Positions 34,865 through 44,514 of a stretch of 64,000 bases of DNA are shown here, piece by piece. Origin of the DNA: Raineyella antarctica (GTDB lineage: Bacteria; Actinomycetota; Actinomycetes; Propionibacteriales; Propionibacteriaceae); the NCBI RefSeq assembly GCF_900092135.1, contig NZ_FMYF01000004.1, forward strand, positions 124,001 through 188,000. The letters run 5' to 3'. The translations under genes and the position numbers were made by a program. Position 1 is the first letter of the stretch, and every line of letters begins with the position of its first letter. The notes beneath the pieces were generated by a model. The model did not search any database, was not told the origin of the DNA, and saw nothing but the letters and a program-made list of their open reading frames with translations.

Positions 34865-37233
34865 ACGGTCCGGCCCTGCTGCTCACCCTGCGGCGCAACT
34901 GGCGCAGCTTCCGCACCACCTGGGCGCGCTGGAGCGCGATACTGGTGCTGCTCACGATCGGACTGGGGGTCGTGGTCGGCCTGCTGACCTCGGCGACCGC
35001 GACACTGCGGGGCATCGACGAGGGTGCCCGCAGCGGGGGCCTCGCCGACGGGACGGTCATCACCGAGGTCCCGTTGACCCCCGGCCAGCTCGCCGACGCC
35101 GAGGCCGTGGGGGCCACCATCCTCCCCACCCCGTACGTGGACGTCCCCGGCAGATCCGCCGGCGAGGACACCACGGTCCGGGCCTTCCGGTCCGACCAGG
35201 CCGTCAGCCGCGCCACGGTCGATGCCGGCACGCTGCCGACCGGCCCCGACCAGGTCCTGGTCGAGAAGCTGCATGCGGCTGCCCTCGGCCTGCGGGTGGG
35301 TGACCAGGTGACAGTCTCGGGCCGGGTGCTGCGGATCAGCGGTGTCGGCAGCCTGCCCGACTACACGCTGGCCAGTCCCCAGCTCGGCCAGACCAGCGAC
35401 CCGGAGCGGTTCGCCCTGATGGTGGTGACACCGGCCACCTTCGAGGCGCTGGCCGCGCAGCATCCCGACCAGGCCGTCTCGGCCTACGGGTACGTGCTGC
35501 ACGGAGCCTCCGCCGACAAGCTGCGCGAGCACCTGCAGCGGGTCACGCTCGACCCTGCCCTCGCCCACAACTCGTACGTCGCCCGGGCGGTCGCCGCGGC
35601 CCGGGGGGCCGGACTGCCGCTCAGCTATCCCGCGATGTCGCTGTTCCTGCCCGCCGACGACAACCCGCGGATCACCGGCGCCATCTCGGATGCGCGGACG
35701 ACGATGAACGTGACACTGGTGACCACGATCCTGGTGATGGTCCTGGTCGCGTACGTGCTGGGGGAGTTCTCCCGGGACCGGATCCTGCGCGACTCGGTGG
35801 TGATCGGCACCCAGTCGGCGCTGGGCACCAGTGAGTCGGCCCTGCTGCGCTACTACCTGGCGCTGCCACTGGCCGTCACCGTACTCGGCTCGCTGCTCGG
35901 CACCGTCCTCGGTCGGGGCCTGGCGCCCAACCTGGACATCATCACCGGCTACTACTCCTTCCCCGCCGTGCCGGTCGAGCCGTCGGCACTGATCGTGGCG
36001 ACCGGCATCGGCGTCCCGCTCGCCGTCGTGGCGCTGGTGAACGTCTTCGTCGTACGGACCGCGCTGCACCGACCCACGCAGGAACTGCTCCGCCCCCAGG
36101 TCACGGCGGGCCCCTCCCTGCCGCTGCGCCTGGAGCGGATGCCGTTCGTGCCGATGTTCCGGCTGCGCCAGGCCATGCGGACGCTCGGCAGCTACCTGCT
36201 GATCGTGGCGGGCCTGTTCCTGTGCATCCTGCTGATGGTCTTCGGGCTGGGGATGCGCAGCTCGATGGACACCTACCTGGCCCGGGCCGAGACAGACATC
36301 AGCTTCCACGACTACTACACGCTTCGGTTCCCCGACCTCAGCGGCGTACCGGCTGGGGCGCACCAGGCCGTCGCCGTGCCGCTGCAGGTGCTCCAGGACG
36401 GCGGGCCCGGCAAGACCCTGACGGTGCTCGGCGTCCCCCCGGACAGCCGGTACTTCCCGGCGGACGTGGCGGGACTCGGACCCAACCAGCTGGTGCTCTC
36501 CCGGGCCGCGGCGCACAAGTATCGCCTGGGTGTCGGCGACACGATCGCGCTCAGCGACGGCTCGCTGAACTGGGCCTTCCGGATCGTCGGGATCGCCGAC
36601 TACACCACCAGCGCCTTCGGCTTCACCACCCCGGCGAACGCCCAGTCGCTGCTCGACCCCGCCATCCCGGTCGCGAGCGAGCGGATGACCACCGCGGCCG
36701 GAGGCAAGGCCGTGCCGTACTACAACGCCCTGTTCTCCGACCATCCGCTCGACCTGGACCCCGACCGGGTCCTCACCCACAGCACCCGCGACGAGATGTT
36801 GGCGGGGGTGGCCAAGTTCAACGCGTTGCTGACCCGTATCGTCGCGCTGGTCACCTGGTCCTCGATGCTGATCATGGTGGTGGTGCTCTACGTCCTGATC
36901 CGCATGGTCGTTGCCCGGCAGCGCTACTCCATCTCACTGCTCAAGGCACTCGGCTACACCGACCGGGAGGTGGGCCGGCTCTACCTCGACAACTACCTCT
37001 GGCTGGTGGTGGGCAGCGTGGCACTGGCGATCCCGGTGTCAGTGGGGATCATGAGCCAGGTCTGGCGGCTGATGACCGCCCACCTGCCGATCGGCATCCC
37101 CTTCCTGCTCAGCGTCCGCGACGTCGCGGTGATGGTCGGGCTGGCCCTGGGCGCGTACGCCGTGGTGCGCGTGGTCACCTCGCACGACACCCGGTCGGTA
37201 CCGGTGACCGAGGTCCTGAAGTTCCGGGAGTGA
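34861..37233 (+). CDS. FtsX-like ABC permease
   Basis: 790 residues with the double FtsX layout: one N-terminal helix (about 25-45), a large extracytoplasmic domain, three helices (about 285-400), then one helix near 445, a second outside domain and three C-terminal helices. The last cytoplasmic segment, KALGYTDREVGRLYLDNYLW, is the coupling region typical of FtsX/MacB. Such permeases export lipids, peptides or antibiotics or do mechanical work on the envelope. GTG 34861 overlaps the ATPase stop, so translation is coupled. No two-component system sits next to it, unlike Bce-type modules. Confidence 0.9.
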
Positions 37234-37331
37234 CCGGTGGGGACGAGTCTGCACCGGTGACCAGCCGCGGAACCAGCCACCGCAGGGCCGGCCGAGGCCG
37301 ATGACCCGCTTCTACGGCGTACTCTGGTCGG

Positions 37332-38072
37332 GTGGTGCTGCTCATCCTCGTGCTGGTGGCCGTGGCCCTGTCGGCGGGATTGCGGCATGGGTGGCGCTGG
37401 ACGCTGTGGCTCCGCCGCCAGTGGCGGCGGGTGCAGCCTCCTGTGTGGACGTGGGTACGGAGTGCTCCGCTGACGTACGGCTACCTGGGCCTGCTCGGGT
37501 TCACGACCTGGCTGCTGGTGCGTACCCGCCCTGCCCTGCGCACCGAGTTCCTCGCGGCGCAGAGCACCAACCTGCACCAGCTCAGCATCAACCCGGTCGG
37601 CGTCCTGCTGCGCAGTGCCTTCTACGTCACCCCCCTCGAACTGGCCGGCTGGCTGGTGGCGTTCACGCTGGTGCTGGCCCCGCTTGAGCGCTGGGTGGGC
37701 CGCTGGCGGATGCTGGCCGGTTTCTGGACCGGCCATGTCGGTGCCACCCTCCTCACGGCAGCGGTCATCGCGTGGAGCGTCAGCCACCACCGGGTCCCGG
37801 CCGGCATTTCCTTCTCGGTCGATGTCGGGGCCAGCTACGGCTTCATGGCCCTGCTGGCGATGGCCGGCTACTGGTTCACCGGGTGGCTGCGCTGGGTGTG
37901 GGCAGTCGGCTTCACCCTGGTGTGGGGCGCACCGGTGATCGCGGAGCCGAACTTCACCAACGCCGGACACCTGGTCGCCTTCCTGCTGGGCCTGGCGATG
38001 TATCCGGTGGTTCGCAGCCTGCCACCGCAGGCGATGGCGGCGCGGGGATGGCGACACCGGCCCGGGCACTGA
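37332..38072 (+). CDS. Rhomboid-like integral membrane protein
   Basis: 246 residues with six or so membrane helices. VDVGASYGFMALLAMAGYW resembles the rhomboid GxSxG loop and NFTNAGHLVAFLLGLAMYPV the helix carrying the catalytic His. If those are the active residues it is a serine intramembrane protease; the match is imperfect and it may be an inactive rhomboid-like member. TACTCT at 37320-37325 places a leaderless start at GTG 37332. The frame ends at TGA 38070-38072, but a second frame (+1) continues with strong coding character to 38232, so a frameshift is possible. Confidence 0.75.
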   Translation: MVLLILVLVAVALSAGLRHGWRWTLWLRRQWRRVQPPVWTWVRSAPLTYGYLGLLGFTTWLLVRTRPALRTEFLAAQSTNLHQLSINPVGVLLRSAFYVTPLELAGWLVAFTLVLAPLERWVGRWRMLAGFWTGHVGATLLTAAVIAWSVSHHRVPAGISFSVDVGASYGFMALLAMAGYWFTGWLRWVWAVGFTLVWGAPVIAEPNFTNAGHLVAFLLGLAMYPVVRSLPPQAMAARGWRHRPGH

Positions 38073-38232
38073 CCCTGCCGACCACGACTGCCTCCCCTGG
38101 TTCACAGCCGGGCTGCTGCACGGCGAGCTCGGATCACTGCCGACGCCTGACCTGGACGGCGACGTCGAGGGCGACATCCTCGAGGCCCGCAAGGCGCTGG
38201 GCGTGCCCGGCATGCAGGTCGATGCCAAGTAG
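38047..38232 (+). pseudogene. Orphan coding tail without a start codon
   Basis: In the +1 frame relative to the rhomboid-like gene, 61 codons run to TAG at 38230. They give an acidic, protein-like sequence (DHDCLPWFTAGLLHGELGSL, later DVEGDILEARKALGVPGMQV). Third positions are G or C in roughly nine codons of ten, the mark of real coding DNA here. No ATG, GTG or TTG start is in place. It is either the true C terminus of the rhomboid-like protein reached by a frameshift, or the last part of a lost gene. I do not recognise the domain. Confidence 0.45.
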
Positions 38233-38238
38233 CCCCCT

Positions 38239-39273
38239 TCAGCGCCGCGCGCCGATGCCCTCGGTCCGATAGATCCGGTCCAGCTGCTCGGCCACGCGCC
38301 TCACATCAAGCTCCTCCGCGGCGCACCGCCCGGCAGCAGTCAGATCGGGGAGCCGACCGGCCAGCAGGTCGCGTACGCTGCGTTCGACGTCACTCACGAA
38401 GGCCTCACCGTGCCCCCGGACCATGTGGGTGACCTGCCCGTCGGGGAGCCAGTCGCGATAGATCGGGATGTCGCGGACGATGACCGGTGCGCCGCAGGCG
38501 AGCGCCTCCAGCAGGACGATGCCCTCGGTCTCCTCCTTGGTGAGGAAGCAGAACGCATCGGCCCCGCAGTAGGCGTCCCGCAGCACCTCCTTGGCCACGT
38601 AGCCCGGGAAGTGGCAGTTGGGCGGCGCCGTGGAGACGGCGGTGGCGACGTCCCGGGTGACCAGGCGAGGGTCCGTCTGGCCGTACCAGAGGAAGTGCAC
38701 CTCGGGCATCCGGCGGGCAGCGGCCACCCAGTCGAGGATGCCCTTGCGCACCATCTGGAGGCCCACGCTCACCACCACCGCGGCGTCAGGCTCCAGTCCC
38801 AGGGCCCCTCGCAACCTGTTCCGGGCCGTGGGATCGGGCCGGAAGAATCCCGTGTCGACACCGTTCGAGAGCACGTGGATGGTGGTGCGGATCCCGTAGG
38901 CCGGCCGGGTGATGATCGAACGTGCATACGGGGTGGGGGTGACGACCGCGTCGCCAAGGCGGTAGATCGAGGCGATCCAGCGGCGGAACGCTCCGGCGAG
39001 GCGGTTCGCGCCGGTGAACGAGTCGCGGAAGTCCTCCTCGGTGGAGTGCGCCCACACCAGCACCGGACGCCGACGCAATCGGGCCCAGAGAGCCAGTAGC
39101 GGCGTGTCGGGGAACGGCGTGTTGAGGTGGATCACGTCGAACGGCCCGAACGGGTTGGTCACCACCTCGTGCCCGAGCGACCGCACGGCCCACTGCTGGT
39201 GGCGGATCGCCTCGCCGACCCCCGACTGGGTGGCCAGCGACGTGAGCCCGGTGGGGAAGAGGACCCGGATCAC
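38239..39273 (-). CDS. GT4-type glycosyltransferase
   Basis: 344 residues, GT-B fold. LLALWARLRRRPVLVWAHST is the acceptor side; the donor side has VSVGLQMVRKGILDWVAAAR and KEETEGIVLLEALACGAPVI, which carries the E-x7-E motif in TEGIVLLEALACG. The start is GTG 39273 because its GTGA overlaps the stop of the TVP38 gene upstream, giving coupling; longer in-frame starts extend far into that gene. It is the last gene of a three-gene unit (GT4, TVP38, GT4) and probably adds a sugar to a membrane lipid or similar acceptor. Confidence 0.88.
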   Translation of the reverse strand: MIRVLFPTGLTSLATQSGVGEAIRHQQWAVRSLGHEVVTNPFGPFDVIHLNTPFPDTPLLALWARLRRRPVLVWAHSTEEDFRDSFTGANRLAGAFRRWIASIYRLGDAVVTPTPYARSIITRPAYGIRTTIHVLSNGVDTGFFRPDPTARNRLRGALGLEPDAAVVVSVGLQMVRKGILDWVAAARRMPEVHFLWYGQTDPRLVTRDVATAVSTAPPNCHFPGYVAKEVLRDAYCGADAFCFLTKEETEGIVLLEALACGAPVIVRDIPIYRDWLPDGQVTHMVRGHGEAFVSDVERSVRDLLAGRLPDLTAAGRCAAEELDVRRVAEQLDRIYRTEGIGARR

Positions 39274-39911
39274 CAATGCAGGACCCTCTCCACTAGCGCA
39301 CTGACGCCGAGCCCGTAGGCCATCAGGGACCAGGGCTTGCCCAGCACGATGATCAGCACGAACGTACGCCACCGCATCCGGGTGGTCCCGGCCAGGTAGC
39401 AGAGCAGGTCATCGGGCGCGACGGGGAGGGCGATCGCCAGGGCCAGGGCCCGGGTGAAGTGGGCGCTGCGCGTCCAGCCGAGGTAGCGCTCTACCGTCCT
39501 GGGCGCGAACATCCGCTCGACGATACCGAGACCGATCCGCCGTGCGATCAGGAAGTTGAGCAACGAGGCGGGGACGATCGAGATGTAGTTGAAGATGGTC
39601 CCCTCGACCGGGCCGAAGAGCACCGGGGCGGCGATCACCAGCAGGCCGGCGGGAATGATCGGGAACACCACCGACGCGCCGTTGGCCAGCAGGAAGATCA
39701 GTGGGCCGAAGAAGCCCAGGGAGTCGATGAAGGACCGCAGGCTGGCCAGGGAGTCCAGCACCCCGCTCTGCAGGCCCACGAGGATGATCGCCACGGAAAT
39801 GGCGAAGCCGACCAGCGGGACCAGCAGCCTGGCCCAGCGCAGGGGGTCGCGGGGCCGCAGCGGGCCTTGGTGGGTGGGAGGGTCGACCGACCCCGGGTCG
39901 GAGCCGCTCAT
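39270..39911 (-). CDS. TVP38/TMEM64 (DedA-like) membrane protein
   Basis: 213 residues. A polar N-terminal leader is followed by a helix (LVPLVGFAISVAIILVGL), a re-entrant region with FPIIPAGLLVIAAPVLFGPVEG (the VTT/SNARE-associated signature), and a C-terminal half with ALAIALPVAPDDLLCYLAGTT. Related DedA and VTT proteins act as lipid scramblases or carriers, such as undecaprenyl-phosphate recyclers. Placement between two glycosyltransferases, with one-base and four-base junctions, suggests it moves their lipid substrate or product across the membrane (inference). ATG 39911 lies one base after the stop of the gene upstream. Confidence 0.88.
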   Translation of the reverse strand: MSGSDPGSVDPPTHQGPLRPRDPLRWARLLVPLVGFAISVAIILVGLQSGVLDSLASLRSFIDSLGFFGPLIFLLANGASVVFPIIPAGLLVIAAPVLFGPVEGTIFNYISIVPASLLNFLIARRIGLGIVERMFAPRTVERYLGWTRSAHFTRALALAIALPVAPDDLLCYLAGTTRMRWRTFVLIIVLGKPWSLMAYGLGVSALVERVLHW

Positions 39912-39912
39912 G

Positions 39913-41124
39913 TCACCCGGCGACCAGTACCCGATCAGCGCGGAGGTGGCGTCGCCGTTGGGTGCTGGCGTAGACGTCGAGGACGCTGCAGCCGAACGCC
40001 CGCGCGCTGAAGCGCTCCGCATGCGTGGCGGCGGCCCGGGACAGCTGGCCGAGCTGGGCCGGATCGGCCAGCATCCGGGTGAGGGCGGCGTCGAAGCCGG
40101 CGCTGTCGTCGTACTGCCAACCGGTCACGCCGTCCAGGACGACGCCGGCCAGGGACGGGTCACGGCGGCACAGCAGGGGCAGGCCGCAGGCCAGCGCCTC
40201 GATGTACGTCAGGCCCTGTGTCTCGCTGAGCGATGCACTGACGTACACGTCACCCAGACGGTAGTAGGTCGGCACCTCGGTGTGGTCCACGGGACCGGCG
40301 AACCGGACCCGCCTGCTGATCCCGAGAGCTGCCGCCAACTCCTGCAGCTTCGAGCGGTGCGGACCGTCCCCGACGACCACCAGGGTGATCGCCTCGACAC
40401 GGCTGGCCGCGAAGTCCTTGAGGACTTCCTCGAGGTTCTTCTCCTTGGCCAGACGACTCACCGACACCAGGACGCGGTCGCCCTCCGGGATGTGCAGACG
40501 CTTTCGAAGCGCCTGGACATCGGCACGCTCGTCCGCGCTGCGTGCCGGACGGAACAAGTCCAGGTCGAGGCCCGTGGGGACCACCCGGATCGGCGGGGTC
40601 ACCCGGTAGCCGGTGAGCAGCCGGCTCACCTTGAGCGTCGGCGCGATGACGGCGTCGGTCCGATTGAGCATCCTGCGGGAAAAGGTGGCGGCCACCTTCT
40701 TTCCGACCGTGAGGCTCGGCGAGTAGTAGTGGGTGTAGTCCTCATAGATCGTGTGGTACGTGTGTACCCAGGGCACCTGGAGTTCACGGACGAGGCGTCG
40801 GGCCCACACGTAGGTGGTGAACTCGGTATGGGAGTGCACCACCTGCGGCGCCCATCGCAGGATGTCCTGCTGGATAGGGTCCTGGCGCAGGGTGCCGAAG
40901 CGGGCCGACTCGTAGACGAGGGAGGCGGGCATCGATCCGAGCCCGTACAGGTCACCCTCGTGGTGCGAGGAGCGACCGTCGGCAAGCGTGAGGACCCGCA
41001 CGTCGTGCCCGGCACGGATGAGCTCCCGCTTGAGGGTGGTGACACTGGCGACAACCCCGTTTACCGCGCCCCACCAATCCGTGCACAGCAGGACGCGCAG
41101 TGGCTCAGCGGTTGTCTCGTTCAT
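39913..41124 (-). CDS. GT4-type glycosyltransferase, diacylglycerol-glucosyl/mannosyl-transferase-like
   Basis: 403 residues. The N terminus VLLCTDWWGAVNGVVASVTTL and the segment WVHTYHTIYEDYTHYYSP are hallmarks of GT4 enzymes that glycosylate diacylglycerol or phosphatidylinositol. The donor site has VSRLAKEKNLEEVLKDFA, VVVGDGPHRSKLQELA and SETQGLTYIEALACGLPLLC (E-x7-E). It is the first gene of the GT4-TVP38-GT4 unit. Glycolipid assembly at the inner face of the membrane is the likely job; donor sugar not known. ATG 41124 is the family-typical start; the open frame continues far upstream but antisense to another gene. Confidence 0.9.
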   Translation of the reverse strand: MNETTAEPLRVLLCTDWWGAVNGVVASVTTLKRELIRAGHDVRVLTLADGRSSHHEGDLYGLGSMPASLVYESARFGTLRQDPIQQDILRWAPQVVHSHTEFTTYVWARRLVRELQVPWVHTYHTIYEDYTHYYSPSLTVGKKVAATFSRRMLNRTDAVIAPTLKVSRLLTGYRVTPPIRVVPTGLDLDLFRPARSADERADVQALRKRLHIPEGDRVLVSVSRLAKEKNLEEVLKDFAASRVEAITLVVVGDGPHRSKLQELAAALGISRRVRFAGPVDHTEVPTYYRLGDVYVSASLSETQGLTYIEALACGLPLLCRRDPSLAGVVLDGVTGWQYDDSAGFDAALTRMLADPAQLGQLSRAAATHAERFSARAFGCSVLDVYASTQRRRHLRADRVLVAG

Positions 41125-41363
41125 GGCTCCATCAGATCGTTCCCCCGGTACCGGGCCTCCCGGCCGGCCCGACCCACGGTGCGCAGGATGCTGCCGTCGG
41201 TGTCTCGGACCGCCCCGATACCGGGTCGCCCATCGGCAGGCTAGCAGGCGTGGAGCGCAGCCCTTGCGCCCGGACGCGGGACGACTGGCGCGTCTCGGTG
41301 ATGATCCTCCGGCTGCCGGCCCGAATTTCCTGCATCGCCGCGTGCCTTCCTCCTTGGTTCCCG

Positions 41364-42035
41364 CTAGTGCTCCTGCTGTCGCCGGACCATCTCGGCGACC
41401 CATAGCGGCACGTACGGCGAGGTGCAGTTCGGGGGAGTGGGATAGTCCTTCAGCACCTCGAGGCGCTCCCCGATGGCCAGCACGCGGTCGCGGTGCTCGG
41501 GGTACTCGATGCCGATGTTTCCCAGGGTCTCGTTCATCGCCCACTGCAGGCGATCGGGAGCGTCCTTCAGCTGAGCCTCGATGACGTCCAGCAACCCGTC
41601 CAGGTCGATGCCCTCCGGCTGCTTGCGTACGCGTTCGGTGGTGAGCGCCCACCCGGCACTTGCCACCACCGGATCCGGATCCGCGAACCAGGCCAGCCGG
41701 AGCGCCTCGGCGTAGGGGCTCTTCTTCACCACGTAGTTGACCAGCCAGTCCTGCACCTTGGGCGTACGCGCCTCGCGCAGCATCGCGTCCAGCTCGTCGC
41801 GCCCGAACGACTTGGGGCGGCAGACCAGGATCGCCAGCAGCCGGGCGGCGCTGTCCCGGGTCAGCCAGAGTTCACCGGCCAGGCCCTGCTGGGTCTTCAG
41901 TCGCTTGGCGACGCCACGAAGCTGGGTGAGGTTCACCGCGTGGTCGTCGCCGTGCCGGTCGTTGACCTGCCGGACCCGTGGGTCCTCGAGCTCGGCCAAC
42001 TCGGCCATGATCTCGGCCACAGTCGTCACGGTCAT
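41364..42035 (-). CDS. AlkD-like DNA alkylation repair protein
   Basis: 223 residues, all-helical HEAT-like repeats. VRQVNDRHGDDHAVNLTQLRGVAKRL is close to the N-terminal helices of AlkD family members, and the C-terminal NETLGNIGIEYPEHRDRVLAIGERL also fits. AlkD excises positively charged alkylated bases without flipping them. Here the catalytic Asp and Trp residues cannot be verified by eye, so glycosylase activity is presumed and not shown. AGGAA lies upstream of ATG 42035. It stands alone, about 240 bases from the glycosyltransferase operon. Confidence 0.85.
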   Translation of the reverse strand: MTVTTVAEIMAELAELEDPRVRQVNDRHGDDHAVNLTQLRGVAKRLKTQQGLAGELWLTRDSAARLLAILVCRPKSFGRDELDAMLREARTPKVQDWLVNYVVKKSPYAEALRLAWFADPDPVVASAGWALTTERVRKQPEGIDLDGLLDVIEAQLKDAPDRLQWAMNETLGNIGIEYPEHRDRVLAIGERLEVLKDYPTPPNCTSPYVPLWVAEMVRRQQEH

Positions 42036-42228
42036 TCCGGTTCCTGTTCCCCTGGGAGGGCACCAGCGTACGAGGGCAGCGGGCCGACCGGGTACCCGAT
42101 CGGCCAGGGTGGCCTGCGCCCTTACCCCCGTCCACCAGAACGTCTTCGTCGCCCTCTCATTCCTCGCTCTGGGCCCTCGACCGGAGCGTTCTTCCCCCGG
42201 GCGCGTTCCCTGGTCCGGAAGCGGACAC

Positions 42229-42262
42229 AGGAGCGCGAGCCAGACTGACGGCCCGCGCTCCT
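42229..42262 (-). terminator. Probable hairpin terminator after the SPFH gene
   Basis: AGGAGCGCG (42229-42237) pairs perfectly with CGCGCTCCT (42254-42262) around a 16-base loop. It lies about 70 bases past the SPFH stop codon. The long loop makes this a moderate call. Confidence 0.45.
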
Positions 42263-42332
42263 GCGCATCCTCCCGTTGTTCTATCTCCGAACCGCCGGTC
42301 TCCGTGGGTGGGCCAGCGGAGCGCGGCCGGGA

Positions 42333-43457
42333 TCAGAGGTCCCCGGGTGCTCCTCCATGCTCGGCGGCCGCGGCGTCGGCCTTCGCATCGTCGACGGCCC
42401 GCCTGGCCATCTCGGCCGCCTGGTCGAGCGTCGCGGCCACGTCGTACGCCGGGTGGGCGCCGCCGGTCAGCGCTCGGGGACCGTCATCTGGGCCTTCCCG
42501 GTCCTGTTCGAGGGCATCCGGCGCATCCGCCCCGGGATCGGTGGGCGGGGCGGGTACCTGCGAGGCCTGCGGACGGGTGCCGGCGGGGGACTGGTCGGAG
42601 AACGCCTCGGTGACGGTCTGGATCGCGCGGGTGAGTTCGCCGGGGATGACCCACAGGGTGTTGTTGTCGCCCTCGGCCAGTTGCGGCAGCATCTCCAGGT
42701 ACTTGTAGGCCAGTACCTTCGGGTCGGCGTCGTTGCGATGGACGGCCTGGAACACCAGGTCGATGGCCTTCGCCTCGCCGTCGGCACGCAGGATCGCTGC
42801 CTGCTGGTCACCCTGGGCCTCCAGGATCGACTGCTGCCGGGTTCCTTCGGCGGTGAGGATCTTCGCCTGCCGTTCGCCCTCGGCGTGCAGGATCGTGGCG
42901 CGCTTGTCCCGCTCGGCGCGCATCTGCTTCTCCATCGCCTCCTTGATGGTGGCCGGTGGATCGATCGCCTTGATCTCCACGCGGTTCATCCGGATGCCCC
43001 ACTTGCCGGTGGCGTCGTCGAGGACCGTCCGCAGCTGGGCGTTGATCTCCTCGCGCGAGGTCAGCGTGCGCTCCAGGTCCATGCTGCCGATCACGTTGCG
43101 CAGGGTGGTGACGGTGAGCTGGTCGATGGCCTGCAGGTAGTTCGCCACCTCGTAGACGGCGGCGCGCGGGTCGGTGATCTGGTAGTACAGCACGGTGTCG
43201 ATGTTCACCACGAGGTTGTCCTGGGTGATCACCGGTTGGGGGGCGGAGGTGAACACCTGCTCGCGGATGTCGAGGCGGCTGTTGATCCGGTCCACCGCCG
43301 GGATGATGAAGTTCAGGCCGGGCTGCAGGGTGGTGCGGTAGCGGCCGAATCGTTCGATGATGTACCGGCGCGCCTGGGGGACGACGCGGACGGTACCCAT
43401 GACAAAGAAGACCATCAGGATCGCTGCGACGATGATCGGTACCAGCACGAAATCCAT
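42333..43457 (-). CDS. SPFH/Band 7 membrane-scaffold protein (QmcA-like)
   Basis: 374 residues. One N-terminal membrane helix (VLVPIIVAAILMVFFVMG) leads into a Band 7 domain: VRVVPQARRYIIERFGRYRTTLQPG, VFTSAPQPVITQDNLVVNI, RNVIGSMDLERTLTSREEIN. A long coiled coil rich in Ala/Glu/Arg (EKQMRAERDKRATILHAEGE) and a Pro/Asp-rich tail follow. SPFH proteins form large cage-like oligomers that organise membranes and shield proteases. It pairs with nfeD directly upstream (31-base gap), the conserved partner, so the two form one functional unit. Confidence 0.92.
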   Translation of the reverse strand: MDFVLVPIIVAAILMVFFVMGTVRVVPQARRYIIERFGRYRTTLQPGLNFIIPAVDRINSRLDIREQVFTSAPQPVITQDNLVVNIDTVLYYQITDPRAAVYEVANYLQAIDQLTVTTLRNVIGSMDLERTLTSREEINAQLRTVLDDATGKWGIRMNRVEIKAIDPPATIKEAMEKQMRAERDKRATILHAEGERQAKILTAEGTRQQSILEAQGDQQAAILRADGEAKAIDLVFQAVHRNDADPKVLAYKYLEMLPQLAEGDNNTLWVIPGELTRAIQTVTEAFSDQSPAGTRPQASQVPAPPTDPGADAPDALEQDREGPDDGPRALTGGAHPAYDVAATLDQAAEMARRAVDDAKADAAAAEHGGAPGDL

Positions 43458-43487
43458 GGCTCCTCGCCTCCGTTCAGTGTGTGGGGA

Positions 43488-43925
43488 TCAGGGCAGGAGT
43501 TCACGGGGGTAGACGACGGCCCGTGCGCCGTCGATCTCCATGACCTCGACAGTTGTTCCGACGGGGATGACCTGGGACTCGTCGAAGGATCGGGCGGACC
43601 ACTCGTCCCCGGCGAGCTTGACCAGGCCCTGGTCCGCGGTGACCTCCTTCAGCACCACTGCGGAACGGCCGATCAGGGCATCAGTGCCCTCGCGGGACAG
43701 CGGAGGAGTGTTCAGCTGGCGGCGGGCGATCGGGCGGACGACCAGCAGGCCGAGCGCTCCTGACACGGAGAAGGCCAGGATCTGGGCCAGGAGTGAGCCG
43801 CCGAGGCCGGCGACCACTGCAGCGACCAGGGCTGCTGCGGCGAGCAGGCCCAGGGCCAGGGTGAGGGTGAAGATCTCGGCAGCACCCAGCACTGCGGCCA
43901 CGATGAGCCACAGGAACCACTGCAT
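43488..43925 (-). CDS. nfeD: NfeD-family membrane protein
   Basis: 145 residues: three membrane helices (about 3-25, 28-50, 52-68) and a C-terminal OB-fold domain (about 80-145) with GTDALIGRSAVVLKEVTADQGLVKLAGDEWSA (partly quoted) and GTTVEVMEIDGARAVV. This is the short NfeD type that lacks the serine-protease domain. NfeD OB domains assist SPFH complexes. The gene runs into the SPFH gene downstream. ATG 43925 has GGGGAGG; longer in-frame codons upstream only add arginine-rich filler. Confidence 0.92.
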   Translation of the reverse strand: MQWFLWLIVAAVLGAAEIFTLTLALGLLAAAALVAAVVAGLGGSLLAQILAFSVSGALGLLVVRPIARRQLNTPPLSREGTDALIGRSAVVLKEVTADQGLVKLAGDEWSARSFDESQVIPVGTTVEVMEIDGARAVVYPRELLP

Positions 43926-44514
43926 GGGTTCGGCCTCCCCTCTGAGGGCGTACGACAAGGCTAGCGGGTGGCGCCAACGACTGGCGTGGTGCTGGTCGAG
44001 CCCAGGCCGCGACCACTCCACGGGCCACGCCATCCGGCGACCGAACCGGAGTCACGAAACAAGAAACGAAACACGCAGACCGCGTGGTTTCGCGAACGTC
44101 GTGAAGTTTCGTACGACCCCGGTTGCGCGCGATGCTGATGTTTCGCATGGTCCGGATGACCAAGCCGGCACGGCGGAGAGAGTGGTCGGGGGGACTGTCG
44201 AGGCCGACACCGGAGCACCTTCCGCGAAACCCGACGGCTGACCCCGACGAAACCATGTCGTGCAAGACCGGCGGGCCGATGCGAAAGCTGCACGAAAGGT
44301 TCGCCTCCGAGTTTCGCAATGCTTCAGCACGCGGCTTTCGCGGAGTCGTTGGCTTTCGGATGTTTGGCTCGCGGTCCGGACTCCGGACGGGGCGTGGCGA
44401 TGTTTCGCGGGTCACGTCCCCGGCGCCGCTGCCGCACAGGTCGGCCGGCGGTGACGAGTTCCCCTGGCCACGTGCGACAGCACGAGCGTGGTGGGCGCAA
44501 GTAGCGCGCGAACT
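43926..44514. repeat. Gene-free region with a dense GTTTCG/CGAAAC hexamer array
   Basis: Between nfeD and the helix-turn-helix gene. The hexamer CGAAAC occurs at 44055, 44067, 44225 and 44248, and its complement GTTTCG at 44087, 44106, 44140, 44311 and 44402; a tenth lies at 44528, 13 bases inside the next gene. Related CGAAAG/CTTTCG words fill gaps. By base composition less than one would be expected here. No credible coding frame spans the array. Array members are in both orientations with irregular spacing, like clustered binding sites for a DNA-binding protein. Confidence 0.7.
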
